Below, in pieces: positions 7,963-16,099 of a stretch of 64,000 bases of DNA. How positions within the stretch are numbered: the first letter of the stretch is position 1; every line of letters starts with the position of its first letter. The notes under the pieces are model-generated. The model saw only the letters and a program-made list of their open reading frames with translations. It was not told the DNA's origin and ran no database searches. The position numbers were made by a program, and so were the translations under genes. The stretch is from Lachnospiraceae bacterium (GTDB lineage: Bacteria; Bacillota; Clostridia; Lachnospirales; Lachnospiraceae): assembly GCA_009911035.1 (NCBI GenBank), contig QXWO01000007.1:1-64000 (forward strand), written 5' to 3'.

Positions 7963-9674
7963 TCAAACCACCCTTCCAGCATTTCATTCATATACCGCAG
8001 CTCTGCTTCGATGCGCTTTCCCGGATACACATGGATCTTTTCTATCAATGAATCAACCATCTCCGTGGCCAGTTCCCCTGTGTCCTTCAGCTTCATCATG
8101 GAGCGTACTGCCTTTAAGTACCTCTCCCGCACCTTCTCCATGCCTTTCTGCTTTTCTTCCAGCTCCTTCTCCTGTCTTTCCATTTCCCGCAGACGCACGT
8201 CCTGCTCCAGTTTAAAACTGACATATTCCTTCTGGGGCATCTTCCCTTCCCGGTAGGCCACATAAGCCTCTGTGCCCTTCTCTTCCGCCTGCCTGATCCT
8301 GCGCCGCAGGTTTTCCCCTTCCTTTTCAGAACAGGCTATGGCGCTGCTTATCTGCTCCTTTCCGGCTTCCATAAAACGCTTTGGCTTATCCAGATAAACA
8401 GCAAACTCCGTCCGCAGCAGGGGCATCAGGATATCTGTCAGTTCCTTTTTTGAAATATGGTTGGGCTCCGGGCAGCCTGCAATTTTTGTCTGCCCGGCAT
8501 TTAAGCAGAAATAGCCTTCCAGCCTCCCCTTATGCCCGTCCGCATAAGTCTTGACATGGCTGTGTCTGGTCATTTTCCTTCCACAGACGCCGCAGTATAA
8601 CACATGTTCAAAGATATTTTCCCCTATGGGGACACCTTCCGCCGGATGCTTACGGGATGCTGAAGCCTCCTCTATCTTCTTTTTTGTCTCCTGTGCTTTC
8701 CGGTACAATTCTGTACTTACAAGCGCCTCATGGGCGTTTTCCTTAACCACCCATTCCTCTTCCGGCTTATGGATGCGGCTGCTTTCATCACGGGCAGTAA
8801 TGGAAGTCTTCCCCTGCGTCAGTGTACCGGCATAAGTCCTGCTCCCTATGACACGCTCCACTGCGCTTTTATCCCAGCCCTTATATTCTGTACCCGGCAG
8901 ACAGAACACTTCCCCTGTCTGCTTATACACTGCAGGGGGATTGACCCTGCGCCGGTTTAAGTCGTCCGTGACTGCCTTATAACTTTCCTTCTCTATAAAG
9001 GACTGGTAAATATGCTTCACAATTCCAGCCGTATTTTTATCGGGGACAAGCGCCCTGACCTTCCCTTCCCAGACTGCATTATAACCGTATGGCGGCGGCC
9101 CACCAACATAAGAGCCTGCCTCCCTGCGCTGTCTCAGCCCGGTCTTTGCCTTTTGGGAAAAATCCTTTGCGTACATGTCGTTGACAAGGTTCTTGATCTC
9201 CGATGCCATGTGCTTTGTGTCATTCCCCTTATCACCGGTGTCGATGCCGTCCGAAACCGCAATGAACCGCACACCAAGGAACGGGAAAATCTTCTCTATA
9301 TAATTGCCCGCTTCAAGGTAATTCCGGCCGAACCGGGATAAATCTTTCACCACCACACAGTCGATATCTCCCATCCGGATATCCTGCATCAGGCGTTTGA
9401 AACCTTCTCTGTCAAAGTTGCTCCCGGTCTTCCCAAGGTCCCTGTAGCATTCAATGATATCAATCACTTCCTGTCCTCCCTGGTTCAGCCTCTCTATATG
9501 CTTCCTCGCGATCTCTTCCTGCACATCTATGGATTCACTCTTGCGCTCGTTACTATCTGCCGAAAGCCTTACATAAATTCCTGCTTTATACCGTTTCTTC
9601 CCTCCGGATGTTACTCTATTGCTTACCACGGGAGTCCCTATTGTGGAAGTACCGCGTTTTGAAACCCTTCCCAT
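7959..9674 (-). CDS. Large serine recombinase (second of three)
   Basis: About 571 residues from the ATG at 9674, which has AAGG/GGGGG directly upstream; an in-frame ATG at 9698 is possible. The catalytic serine is in YVRLS, followed by CYRDLGKTGSNFDREGF and VVVKDLSRFGRNYLEAG. There is a recombinase domain with PPPYGYN, a zinc ribbon (CGVCGRKM) and a C-terminal coiled coil. The gene starts inside the 3' end of the first recombinase gene and ends overlapping the third. Such triplets are found in clostridial integrative elements, where the enzymes may act together or at different ends. Confidence 0.9.
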   Translation of the reverse strand: MGRVSKRGTSTIGTPVVSNRVTSGGKKRYKAGIYVRLSADSNERKSESIDVQEEIARKHIERLNQGGQEVIDIIECYRDLGKTGSNFDREGFKRLMQDIRMGDIDCVVVKDLSRFGRNYLEAGNYIEKIFPFLGVRFIAVSDGIDTGDKGNDTKHMASEIKNLVNDMYAKDFSQKAKTGLRQRREAGSYVGGPPPYGYNAVWEGKVRALVPDKNTAGIVKHIYQSFIEKESYKAVTDDLNRRRVNPPAVYKQTGEVFCLPGTEYKGWDKSAVERVIGSRTYAGTLTQGKTSITARDESSRIHKPEEEWVVKENAHEALVSTELYRKAQETKKKIEEASASRKHPAEGVPIGENIFEHVLYCGVCGRKMTRHSHVKTYADGHKGRLEGYFCLNAGQTKIAGCPEPNHISKKELTDILMPLLRTEFAVYLDKPKRFMEAGKEQISSAIACSEKEGENLRRRIRQAEEKGTEAYVAYREGKMPQKEYVSFKLEQDVRLREMERQEKELEEKQKGMEKVRERYLKAVRSMMKLKDTGELATEMVDSLIEKIHVYPGKRIEAELRYMNEMLEGWFE

Positions 9675-11355
9675 CCTTACGCCCCCTTCCCACATCATGC
9701 ACTGCCTGCTGTCCGTCCGCCCGGTCTATATCCGCACCCAGCATGACCCTGTACTGGTCCATGAAATAATATTCGATCTTAATACGCCTGTCCTCATACA
9801 CATAGATGCGTTTTACAAGGCTCCCCAGCGTGTGGCGGTCAAGCTCTTTTAACTCCACACAGTCCTGGAACGCTTTCAGCCGCCCGGCGGAAAGGATGCC
9901 TTTCTTAAACATTTCCTTAATTAAGGATTCCTGCTTTTTCTGTGCTTCCTCAAGCTGTGCCGCCTTTCCCTTGAAACTGCCATGCAGGCGCTCAAATTCC
10001 TCTTTCGTGATTACCCCTGCCCGTAAGTCTTCATAAAGGCCGGAGCATAAGCTGTAATACCTGTCCTGCTCCTCTTTCAGGCGGCAGATTTCCTTATCAT
10101 ACGCTGAAATTGCCGGGGAGCCTTCCTCCTTCTCCTTTGCCCTGTCAAAAAGTGTCTTTTCTTCAAGGAACGTGTTTGTATATTTCTTGACAGTCTTTTC
10201 AACAAGCCCCTTCAATACTTCTTCCTCTATGCTGTGCCTGCTGCACCCTTCCCCACGGTTTTTCGTGGAACAGATGTAATAGACCTTTTCCTTCCCCTTA
10301 TAACGGTTTACCCGGCGTACCATCTGCTCCTTACAGTCACCGCAGAATAGAAGCCCTGCAAACAGCCCTGCCTTCTCCATGCCCGGCCCCAACCTGCTGT
10401 CTGATTTAAGGAGGTTCTGCACGATCTGGAAGTCGTCCTCCGGGACAAGCGGCTCATGGGTGTTTTCTACGCGCACCCATTCCTCCTTCGGCTTTTCCAC
10501 GCTCTTCTTTACCTTATAATTTACCTTCTGCGTCTTCCCCTGCAGCAGATGGCCAAGGTACGTCTCATCAGTCAGTATCCGCTTCACAGACGCGCTGCCC
10601 CATAATGACCTCCCTGCGCCGGAAAAACCGCTGTTGTATTTCAGCCCAAGGGATTTCTTATATTCTTTGGGCGAAAGGATGCCCAGCCCGTTTAACTGTT
10701 CCGCTATGGCCGCCACTGCCATGCCTGCGATCTTCCACGCAAATATCTTCCTGACGATCCCCGCCGCATATTCGTCCACCACAAGCCGGTTCCTGTTTTC
10801 CTTATCTTTCCTGTACCCGTATACCGCAAAAGGGGAAATGTACTCCCCATTCTTCCGCTTCACTTCCAGCCCGCTCTTTACCTTTGTGGAGATATCCCGG
10901 CAGTAGGAATCGTTGATGAAATTCTTTACCGGGAGCACGATGGAGCTTTCCCCCATGTCCGCCTGAAGGCTGTCATAATGGTCAGTCAGCGCAATGAAGC
11001 GCACACCAAGAGCCGGGAAGGTCTTCTGGATATACCTCCCGGCTTCAATATAGTCGCGCCCGAAACGGGACAGGTCTTTTACAATCACGCAGTTTACCCC
11101 GCCCGCCTCAATGTCACGCATCATCCTCTTAAATTCCGGCCTGTCGAAATTACTGCCTGAGAATCCGTCATCGGCATAGATATCATACAACTCGATATCC
11201 GGCTGCTCACAGATATAGGCCCTGATCAGCTCACGCTGGTTTGCGATACTCTCGCTCTCTGCCTTTACAGATGCAGGCTTTCCCCCGTCTCCTGCAGAGA
11301 TGTCATCCCTTGAGAGGCGCAGGTACATAGCTGCATAGAATATTTTTTCTTTCAT
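9616..11355 (-). CDS. Large serine recombinase (first of three)
   Basis: About 579 residues from the ATG at 11355, chosen because GGAG precedes it by 9 bases; an open frame extends to 11397 without a better site. The motif YLRLS carries the catalytic serine, followed by DDGFSGSNFDRPEF and VIVKDLSRFGRDYIEAG. A recombinase domain with YGYRK, a zinc ribbon (CGDCKEQM then CSTKNRGEGC) and a coiled coil follow. It heads the three-gene recombinase operon. Base composition is more GC-rich than the ATPase-HNH module to the left, so the two have different histories. Confidence 0.9.
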   Translation of the reverse strand: MKEKIFYAAMYLRLSRDDISAGDGGKPASVKAESESIANQRELIRAYICEQPDIELYDIYADDGFSGSNFDRPEFKRMMRDIEAGGVNCVIVKDLSRFGRDYIEAGRYIQKTFPALGVRFIALTDHYDSLQADMGESSIVLPVKNFINDSYCRDISTKVKSGLEVKRKNGEYISPFAVYGYRKDKENRNRLVVDEYAAGIVRKIFAWKIAGMAVAAIAEQLNGLGILSPKEYKKSLGLKYNSGFSGAGRSLWGSASVKRILTDETYLGHLLQGKTQKVNYKVKKSVEKPKEEWVRVENTHEPLVPEDDFQIVQNLLKSDSRLGPGMEKAGLFAGLLFCGDCKEQMVRRVNRYKGKEKVYYICSTKNRGEGCSRHSIEEEVLKGLVEKTVKKYTNTFLEEKTLFDRAKEKEEGSPAISAYDKEICRLKEEQDRYYSLCSGLYEDLRAGVITKEEFERLHGSFKGKAAQLEEAQKKQESLIKEMFKKGILSAGRLKAFQDCVELKELDRHTLGSLVKRIYVYEDRRIKIEYYFMDQYRVMLGADIDRADGQQAVHDVGRGRKDGKGFKTRYFHNRDSRGKQ

Positions 11356-11510
11356 ATATGTATCACTCCTGACTTTTGCAAACAACGGGATCCGCACTCC
11401 GTGCGTCTCCTTTATGTTAATTGTACCGCCGCTTGGGCCGCCAAGTCAGGTGCAACACTGATTTAGTCCTGACTATACGTTATCACATTTTTCCGTTTTA
11501 TTCAAGCCGG

Positions 11511-11804
11511 TTATACATAAATTTCTGCAAGCCTGCGTATATATTCTTCCATCTTTTCATCTATGGTAGAACCTTCTTTCTGGTAGCATACTTTTACCAC
11601 ATAATCCCCAATCCTGTTGACATACGGGTTTTTCGTCTGCTTTGCAAAAGATGCCAGCTTTTTTTCCACCGGCGCTTTCGTATCTATCTCAATCTCCCTT
11701 AAATCAGTCAGTGAATTGATGTCCACTGTCCGCACATCCACCGCCGCCAGTTCTTTTAATTCCTCTGGTGTAAACCCTGCCAGTGCCCCTGCCGCAAGTC
11801 CCAT
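11511..11804 (-). CDS. DUF6870-type small mobile-element protein
   Basis: 97 residues. The core reads VDVRTVDINSLTDL, then IDTKAPVEKKLASF, NPYVNRIGDYVVKVCY and a C-terminal EKMEEYIRRLAEI. This pattern is shared by small proteins of unknown function that sit beside recombinase genes in Lachnospiraceae integrative elements (DUF6870). It has no membrane segment or catalytic motif. GGAG lies 12 bases before the ATG. It is upstream of, and in line with, the recombinase operon, but a 155-base gap makes co-transcription uncertain. Confidence 0.6.
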   Translation of the reverse strand: MGLAAGALAGFTPEELKELAAVDVRTVDINSLTDLREIEIDTKAPVEKKLASFAKQTKNPYVNRIGDYVVKVCYQKEGSTIDEKMEEYIRRLAEIYV

Positions 11805-12843
11805 GGCACAACCATCTCCTTCCTTACCTCTTCTATCCTATTCTTTCATCTGATTGTCCTATGCCTGCACCGGTTTCGTTCTATAGGGAAATGCAGAGTC
11901 TACACTTTTGTATCTCAAATTTTCCTTTTCTCTCCCCCGGTGTGGGACGGAATATGTAAGGACCGTCTGGACGACTGCCTGATACCTTACAGCACCCTTT
12001 CCCACTGTAACATACCCCGGACACCGCTCCGGCTGCCATGTTCTCCGGCAGTGGTATCATTATCATCCGGATTTTCAAGACAGCCTGCCACCGCTGTCCC
12101 ATGCGGGAATGCCGCTCATACTTTTCCTTCTCCTGTTATGGTTCCCTGTTTTACCTGCATCAAAGTCCTGCCACATACTCTTTGCAGACAAATATCTCTT
12201 CGCGAAGCTCTCCTCTCATCACCTGTATAGATGTTCCGGATATTTTGTGTCCTTACATATTGATATTTATTTCCCAGCCTGCAGTCACAGACCTGCCTAA
12301 AAGCACTCTTCAAAAAGGGAACTTTCAGGCAGACTGGCGCACGCACAAAAAGAATGCCAACTCCTGACGGTGCCTGCCCCAACACCTAAAACAATGACTG
12401 CGTATATCCATCGTTATAACTTCCAAGAACTTAGTTGCAACAGTAAAATGTTCCTGAGCTGAACAGAGCATCTCAGGGTACAGATGCCAGTCCAAAATAT
12501 TTTTTATCTCCATCTATCTTTGCAACTATCAGCCGGTATATTGGCGCGCACCAGTCTTTTTACTACGCCTATCTGGAAGGTTTTGGACACATTATGTAAA
12601 GCTTTACATAATGTCGGAAATACTATTCCTTCCGTAAACAGAAAAAAGAACTGGATACCGGCTGCACGAATATCCATGCCGCGCTGGGACGGGCAAATGA
12701 AAGGCTGACACATAAACAAGTACGGGAAGAAAGGCAACAACTCCATCACAAATCTTGTCATGGTAAAATTGACATGATAAAATAATCAATACCATATATC
12801 GTTTTTGTAAATAGAAAACATAGTATGCTAGAAGGAGAAAAAT
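11805..12843. other. About 1 kb with no confident gene; degraded mobile-element DNA
   Basis: Many short frames exist on both strands but none has a convincing start, codon pattern or family likeness. A plus-strand frame ending at 12785 gives about 55 charged residues (RKQKKELDTG, then NERLTHKQVREERQQLHH) without a start codon. It looks like the C-terminus of a lost helical protein. A perfect 26-bp palindrome lies at 12589-12614. A TTGACA at 12769-12774 could belong to the promoter of the gene at 12844, but no good -10 is in place. Confidence 0.4.
12589..12614. repeat. Perfect 26-bp palindrome
   Basis: Each half is ACATTATGTAAAG and the halves meet at AGCT with no loop. It has no T-run, so it is not a terminator. 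A fully symmetric site of this length is more like a binding or recombination site for a dimeric protein, or a fused pair of insertion element ends. No second copy was noticed in the window. Confidence 0.6.
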
Positions 12844-13191
12844 ATGCTATATATTAAAGCAGCGGGTACAGATTATAATTTTTTCAGAGAAATGGAAGAA
12901 AAATACTCAGATTTCATTGTTGCAGACAGTAAAAACTTTGACGGAAGCAAAGAGATTGTTGAAGTTTTTATTTCACTTACTCCAGCTATTTTATCATCGC
13001 TCACTATTATCATTCATGATATTTTAAGTTATATGAAATCCAGGCACAAAGATGATTCTAAGAAACAAACAGAAATTGAAATCGAAAAGAAAACATCCGC
13101 CGGAGAATATAAAGTAATTGTCAAATCATCTGAAATTGATGATGTAGATAAAGCTGTCACGAAAACTATCCAGCAAATCAAAAAGCTATGA
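12844..13191 (+). CDS. Small EACC1-like protein with one hydrophobic helix
   Basis: 115 residues: an N-terminal segment (FFREMEEKYSDFIVADSKNF), a central hydrophobic stretch around residues 41-60, a KSRHKDD turn, and a C-terminal strand-rich half (TEIEIEKKTSAGEYKVIVKS). This order resembles EACC1, the 'effector-associated constant component' that sits beside variable effectors in predicted bacterial conflict systems. The likeness is by layout only. An AAGGAG site precedes the ATG. The stop codon overlaps the start of the peptidase gene as ATGA, so the two are translated together. Confidence 0.5.
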   Translation: MLYIKAAGTDYNFFREMEEKYSDFIVADSKNFDGSKEIVEVFISLTPAILSSLTIIIHDILSYMKSRHKDDSKKQTEIEIEKKTSAGEYKVIVKSSEIDDVDKAVTKTIQQIKKL

Positions 13192-14216
13192 TTACAGAAG
13201 AAATTAAAAACATCTTACTATCAAAGCGGATTTTACGCGAAGATCCCGTTGGTGCCATTTGGATAGATGAATATTTTGACGAAACTCTGAATGGTTTGGA
13301 AGTAACAGATACAGAAATTATGGTATGTAATTCCCTGCAAAGAAGATGCTCATGTGCTTCTATGCGGAATAAAAAAATAATCATACTGGATAATTATCTT
13401 TCTGAATTATTTATAATTTTTAATCAAATATTGTGCAATGAAAAGGACTCGAAATATCTTAATCCCCTCTTCTATAAATTAATGCATGAAGCTTATTTTT
13501 TAAATGGAGATATAAAGTTTGCCGCCATATACAAAACACTTATGACAAATAAATTCCATGAAACTGGAAAAATGAAGGTAAATCAGCTAACCAGAGACAG
13601 TAAGCCACAATATCTGTACGCACAGCAAACATTCCTTGTCATGCATGAAGTTATGCATAGCTTTTTCAAAGATTCATCAGAATCATATAGAGCACAGAAA
13701 GAAGCTGTTGCCGCAGTTCTTGACCGGATTTTTTATTCAAGAGAAATAGGGCATATCCATATGGTTTCAGATGAATATCTTGAAGAATTGTGCTGTGACC
13801 ATCTTGCGGCAATCAGCACCATCGCAGTATCTGCCGAACACGGACACTGTTCAGAAATGGATGCTGCATGTGCAGTAATAATGGCTCTTCACTATCAGTT
13901 TTTACTCTTATGTATTGACAGGGTTGTAGATGATAACTACTTATCTGATGAGGTAGGCGAATTTGCAGTCAGGGTATCTGTAATCAGACTGTTTGTCAGT
14001 AATTATTTTAAAGTTACAAAACCAGAAGAGGTAAATATTATCAATGACCATATAACCTATAACATAAAATTATGGGAAAAGAAATATTTAGAGCCATTTA
14101 CTACATTTCTGAATACCCAGAAATTAAATCAAATCAAATATAACAAAATGAAAATTCCTAATGAAGAAATAGAAAAACTCAAAATTGAATTAACCAAAAG
14201 TTTTTTAAATCAATGA
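13188..14216 (+). CDS. Predicted zinc metallopeptidase (HExxH)
   Basis: 342 residues with HEVMHSFF near residues 153-160, the HExxH zinc site, and a downstream EELCCDHLAA near residues 198-207 that could give the third ligand. The rest is helical with no signal peptide, so it probably acts in the cytoplasm. I do not recognise a named family. It is coupled to the small upstream protein by a 4-base overlap and followed by a hairpin, so the pair forms its own unit. A conflict or anti-phage role is inferred from the EACC1-like partner and the mobile-element location. Both genes are AT-rich compared with the flanking operons. Confidence 0.6.
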   Translation: MITEEIKNILLSKRILREDPVGAIWIDEYFDETLNGLEVTDTEIMVCNSLQRRCSCASMRNKKIIILDNYLSELFIIFNQILCNEKDSKYLNPLFYKLMHEAYFLNGDIKFAAIYKTLMTNKFHETGKMKVNQLTRDSKPQYLYAQQTFLVMHEVMHSFFKDSSESYRAQKEAVAAVLDRIFYSREIGHIHMVSDEYLEELCCDHLAAISTIAVSAEHGHCSEMDAACAVIMALHYQFLLLCIDRVVDDNYLSDEVGEFAVRVSVIRLFVSNYFKVTKPEEVNIINDHITYNIKLWEKKYLEPFTTFLNTQKLNQIKYNKMKIPNEEIEKLKIELTKSFLNQ

Positions 14217-14222
14217 TTATAA

Positions 14223-14258
14223 GGAGTGGACTTTAAAAACAAGTGATATGTCCACTCC
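14223..14258 (+). terminator. Hairpin after the metallopeptidase gene
   Basis: A 9-bp perfect stem GGAGTGGAC/GTCCACTCC with an 18-base loop begins 7 bases after the stop codon. The T-run is weak (CTGCTT), so termination may be partial. Confidence 0.55.
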
Positions 14259-14312
14259 CTGCTTCCCCATTTTCCATATATTTCTGCCAGTTATCAAGCC
14301 TGGGTGCATAAA

Positions 14313-14498
14313 TTAGGCGGCCGGAACACCTTTCCCCGACACATCCGCTATCACAATGGCAAGATGCCGTTCATCCACCATAAAAAAATCATAAAAATCT
14401 CCGTCCACTTCTCTTGCCGGCGCCATTGCGGCATAAATGTCAAATTCCGGTCTCTCCGGAAATGCGGGAAAAATGCAGGGAAGCATGTCCGCCTGAAT
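14313..14498 (-). pseudogene. Fragment of a SpoIIE/RsbU-type PP2C phosphatase
   Basis: The minus-strand frame ending at TAA 14313-14315 reads [18 protein letters not shown], then [13 protein letters not shown] and [11 protein letters not shown]. These are the first metal-binding motifs of SpoIIE-type serine phosphatases (GDFYDF, DVSGKG, with G changed to D in the usual GGD). The rest of the domain is missing, and the 5' end merges into the ECF sigma gene in another frame. It marks a recombination junction at the end of the bacteriocin operon. Confidence 0.75.
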
Positions 14499-15012
14499 CC
14501 TGCATTTCCCTTTCCAGCGCTTTAAGCGCCTTTTTGTGGACTACCTTGGCATTGCCATAGGACATTCCCATCATCTCCGCAATCTGCTTCAGCGTATATT
14601 CCTTATAATAATGCAGAATGATCAGGTCCCGCTCCCTCTCATGCAGCTTTTCCAGGGCATGGGAGAGCCGTTCCAGTTCTTCCGCCAAAACCAGGCCTTC
14701 CGCCAGATCCCTTCCCTGAAGGCCTTCCGCCTCCTGCCTGTCCGTATCCAGTTCTTCATGGACGCGCCGCAGGCGGAAAAAATCATATACCGTATTTTTC
14801 GCAATGGTATAAATCCATGTGGACAGAGATGCCCTCGTCTGGTCAAAACCTCCAAGTCCCTGAAACACTTTCACAAAAACGCAGGACTGCAGATCCTCGG
14901 CTTCATGAGGATCTGCTACTTTCCCACGGATATATGCATATACCTTATCACGGTATTCCAGATAAATCTGTTCTTTTTCCTTTTCTGTAAAAATGCCAAG
15001 AGGCTCAGCCAT
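14440..15012 (-). CDS. ECF-type RNA polymerase sigma factor
   Basis: About 190 residues from the ATG at 15012 (MAEPLGIF). Region 2 includes [22 protein letters not shown] and [16 protein letters not shown]. Region 4 includes [29 protein letters not shown] with the helix-turn-helix. The start overlaps the stop of the 65-aa gene. The last 10-15 residues are encoded by sequence that also belongs to a phosphatase fragment, so the natural C-terminus may have been slightly different. As the last gene of the bacteriocin export operon it probably directs transcription of that operon. No anti-sigma factor with a membrane helix is visible. Confidence 0.85.
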   Translation of the reverse strand: MAEPLGIFTEKEKEQIYLEYRDKVYAYIRGKVADPHEAEDLQSCVFVKVFQGLGGFDQTRASLSTWIYTIAKNTVYDFFRLRRVHEELDTDRQEAEGLQGRDLAEGLVLAEELERLSHALEKLHERERDLIILHYYKEYTLKQIAEMMGMSYGNAKVVHKKALKALEREMQDSGGHASLHFSRISGETGI

Positions 15013-15202
15013 CGCCGCCGTCCTCCCCCCAAAACAGATTTGGGGCGAGATCTGTTTCCCCCGCTGCACTGACATAAGCCAGCTCCTCGTCCGATAATTC
15101 CAGACAATACCGTTTCATGGTTTCTTCCGCCAGTGCCTCCAAACGGGCATTTTTCCAAAAGCGCTGAAAATCAAAGAGAACTTCCAGTCCTGCCTGCTTC
15201 AT
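15005..15202 (-). CDS. 65-aa leader-like peptide upstream of the sigma factor
   Basis: A strong GGAGGAGG site lies before the ATG at 15202. The 65 residues have a helical N-terminus (FDFQRFWKNARLEALAEET) and then LELSDEELAYVSAAGETD. The LSDEEL...V.AAG segment resembles double-glycine leader peptides such as those of the two precursors nearby, leaving a short acidic tail ([13 protein letters not shown]). It could be a third precursor, a leader-mimicking regulator, or a small protein controlling the sigma factor, whose start it overlaps by 8 bases. I do not recognise a named family. Confidence 0.6.
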   Translation of the reverse strand: MKQAGLEVLFDFQRFWKNARLEALAEETMKRYCLELSDEELAYVSAAGETDLAPNLFWGEDGGDG

Positions 15203-15257
15203 CGAACCCTCCTCCTTCCAGTCCCCTTTGCCTCTGTTATCCCGTTTCTCATCCCTG

Positions 15258-15560
15258 CTACGGAATACCCGCCCCATTCATCTTCTGCTGCCATGCTTCA
15301 AATCTTTCACTGCCGAATTTCTCTACCATCTCCTGTTTTATCATATTCAGATCTGGTTCCTCAACAGGAGGATTCCCGCCTCCCTTACTCGCCTCGTGCA
15401 CCTGTTCCATCACTTCGCGTACATACGCATACCCGTCCCCCCTCTCACTGTTACTGACGCCGCCTGCCGCACCTTCCAGCTCTGCATCATTTAACGCCAA
15501 TGCTTCGCCTGACAGTAAACTTTCCTTCATTTCCGCTTTCTCCAGTTTTTTTTCCTTCAT
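15258..15560 (-). CDS. Double-glycine-leader precursor peptide 2
   Basis: 100 residues from the ATG at 15560, which has GGAGG 5 bases upstream; a GTG at 15599 extends the frame but has no site. The leader ends LALNDAELEGAAGG, nearly identical to that of the neighbour at 15681. The rest (VSNSERGDGYAYV through QKMNGAGIP) has no cysteine and no likeness to the other core. The GG motif is the expected cut site for the C39 peptidase of the transporter at 18332. It probably arose by tandem duplication. Whether the product is a bacteriocin, a signal or a modified peptide cannot be told. Confidence 0.75.
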   Translation of the reverse strand: MKEKKLEKAEMKESLLSGEALALNDAELEGAAGGVSNSERGDGYAYVREVMEQVHEASKGGGNPPVEEPDLNMIKQEMVEKFGSERFEAWQQKMNGAGIP

Positions 15561-15618
15561 TTTTTCCTCCATTTCTGTTTTGTCCGTTCTTTTGGACACA
15601 ACACATCTGCCTTGTGAT

Positions 15619-15675
15619 CAGTTCTGCAAAGTACCCGTTCTTCTCCATGAGTTCCCCATAATTGCCATCCTCTAT
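15619..15675 (-). repeat. Duplicated 3' end of the ABC transporter gene
   Basis: This stretch repeats 16128-16187, the last codons of the transporter gene ending at 16100. It still reads EDGNYGELMEKNGYFAELI in the same frame. Together with the shared leader-coding sequence it shows that a unit of transporter 3' end plus precursor gene was duplicated in tandem. Confidence 0.85.
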
Positions 15676-15680
15676 CGTGT

Positions 15681-15983
15681 TTATCTAACACGACGCCCCG
15701 GAATATCCTGTCCAGAACGGGTAAATGGATCTGTTCGCGAAACAGTATTCGAGTTTTCCTTAAGGCGCTTTTTCAGTATTTCCTCTGGATCCTGATTTTC
15801 ATTTTCCTTAAAGCGATTTTCCAATATTTCCTTTGTATACCGAAAGTCCGCCAGCGCCGCCTCAGATTCAGGACCCCAGCAGCCGCCTGCCGCACCTTCC
15901 AGCTCCGCGTCATTTAACGCCAATGCCTCTCCTGTCAGTATACTTTCCTTCATTTCCGCTTTCTCCAGTTTTTTTTCCTTCAT
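15681..15983 (-). CDS. Double-glycine-leader precursor peptide 1
   Basis: 100 residues from the ATG at 15983 with GGAGG just upstream. The leader (MKEKKLEKAEMKES, then LALNDAELEGAAGG) matches precursor 2 almost residue for residue. The core begins CWGPESEAALADF and is lysine- and glutamate-rich (YTKEILENRFKENENQD), with a single cysteine right after the cut site. Its last residues are encoded at the duplication joint, so the C-terminus may have changed. It is the first precursor gene after the transporter genes. A short hairpin lies upstream at 16041-16063. Confidence 0.75.
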   Translation of the reverse strand: MKEKKLEKAEMKESILTGEALALNDAELEGAAGGCWGPESEAALADFRYTKEILENRFKENENQDPEEILKKRLKENSNTVSRTDPFTRSGQDIPGRRVR

Positions 15984-16040
15984 TTTTTCCTCCATTTCTG
16001 TTTTGTCCGTTCTTTTGGACACAACACATCTGCTTTTTTG

Positions 16041-16063
16041 CTTTTCGTTTATTTATACGAAAG
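16041..16063 (-). promoter_or_regulatory. Inverted repeat upstream of precursor 1
   Basis: CTTTTCGT and ACGAAAG flank an AT-rich 8-base centre, between the end of the ABC transporter gene and the precursor start. It could be an operator or a weak processing/termination site that separates precursor expression from transporter expression. Confidence 0.35.
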
Positions 16064-16099
16064 AGTATGATGGAAGGGCTAAAAATTTTTTAAAATTTT

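Noticed and set aside
11881-12708. Several small frames on both strands
   Set aside because: They have no ribosome sites, no family motifs and mixed codon use; treated as decayed DNA.
14440-15075. Longer sigma factor start at 15075
   Set aside because: The ATG at 15012 overlaps the upstream stop and begins the conserved region; the extension only repeats the coding sequence of the 65-aa gene in another frame.
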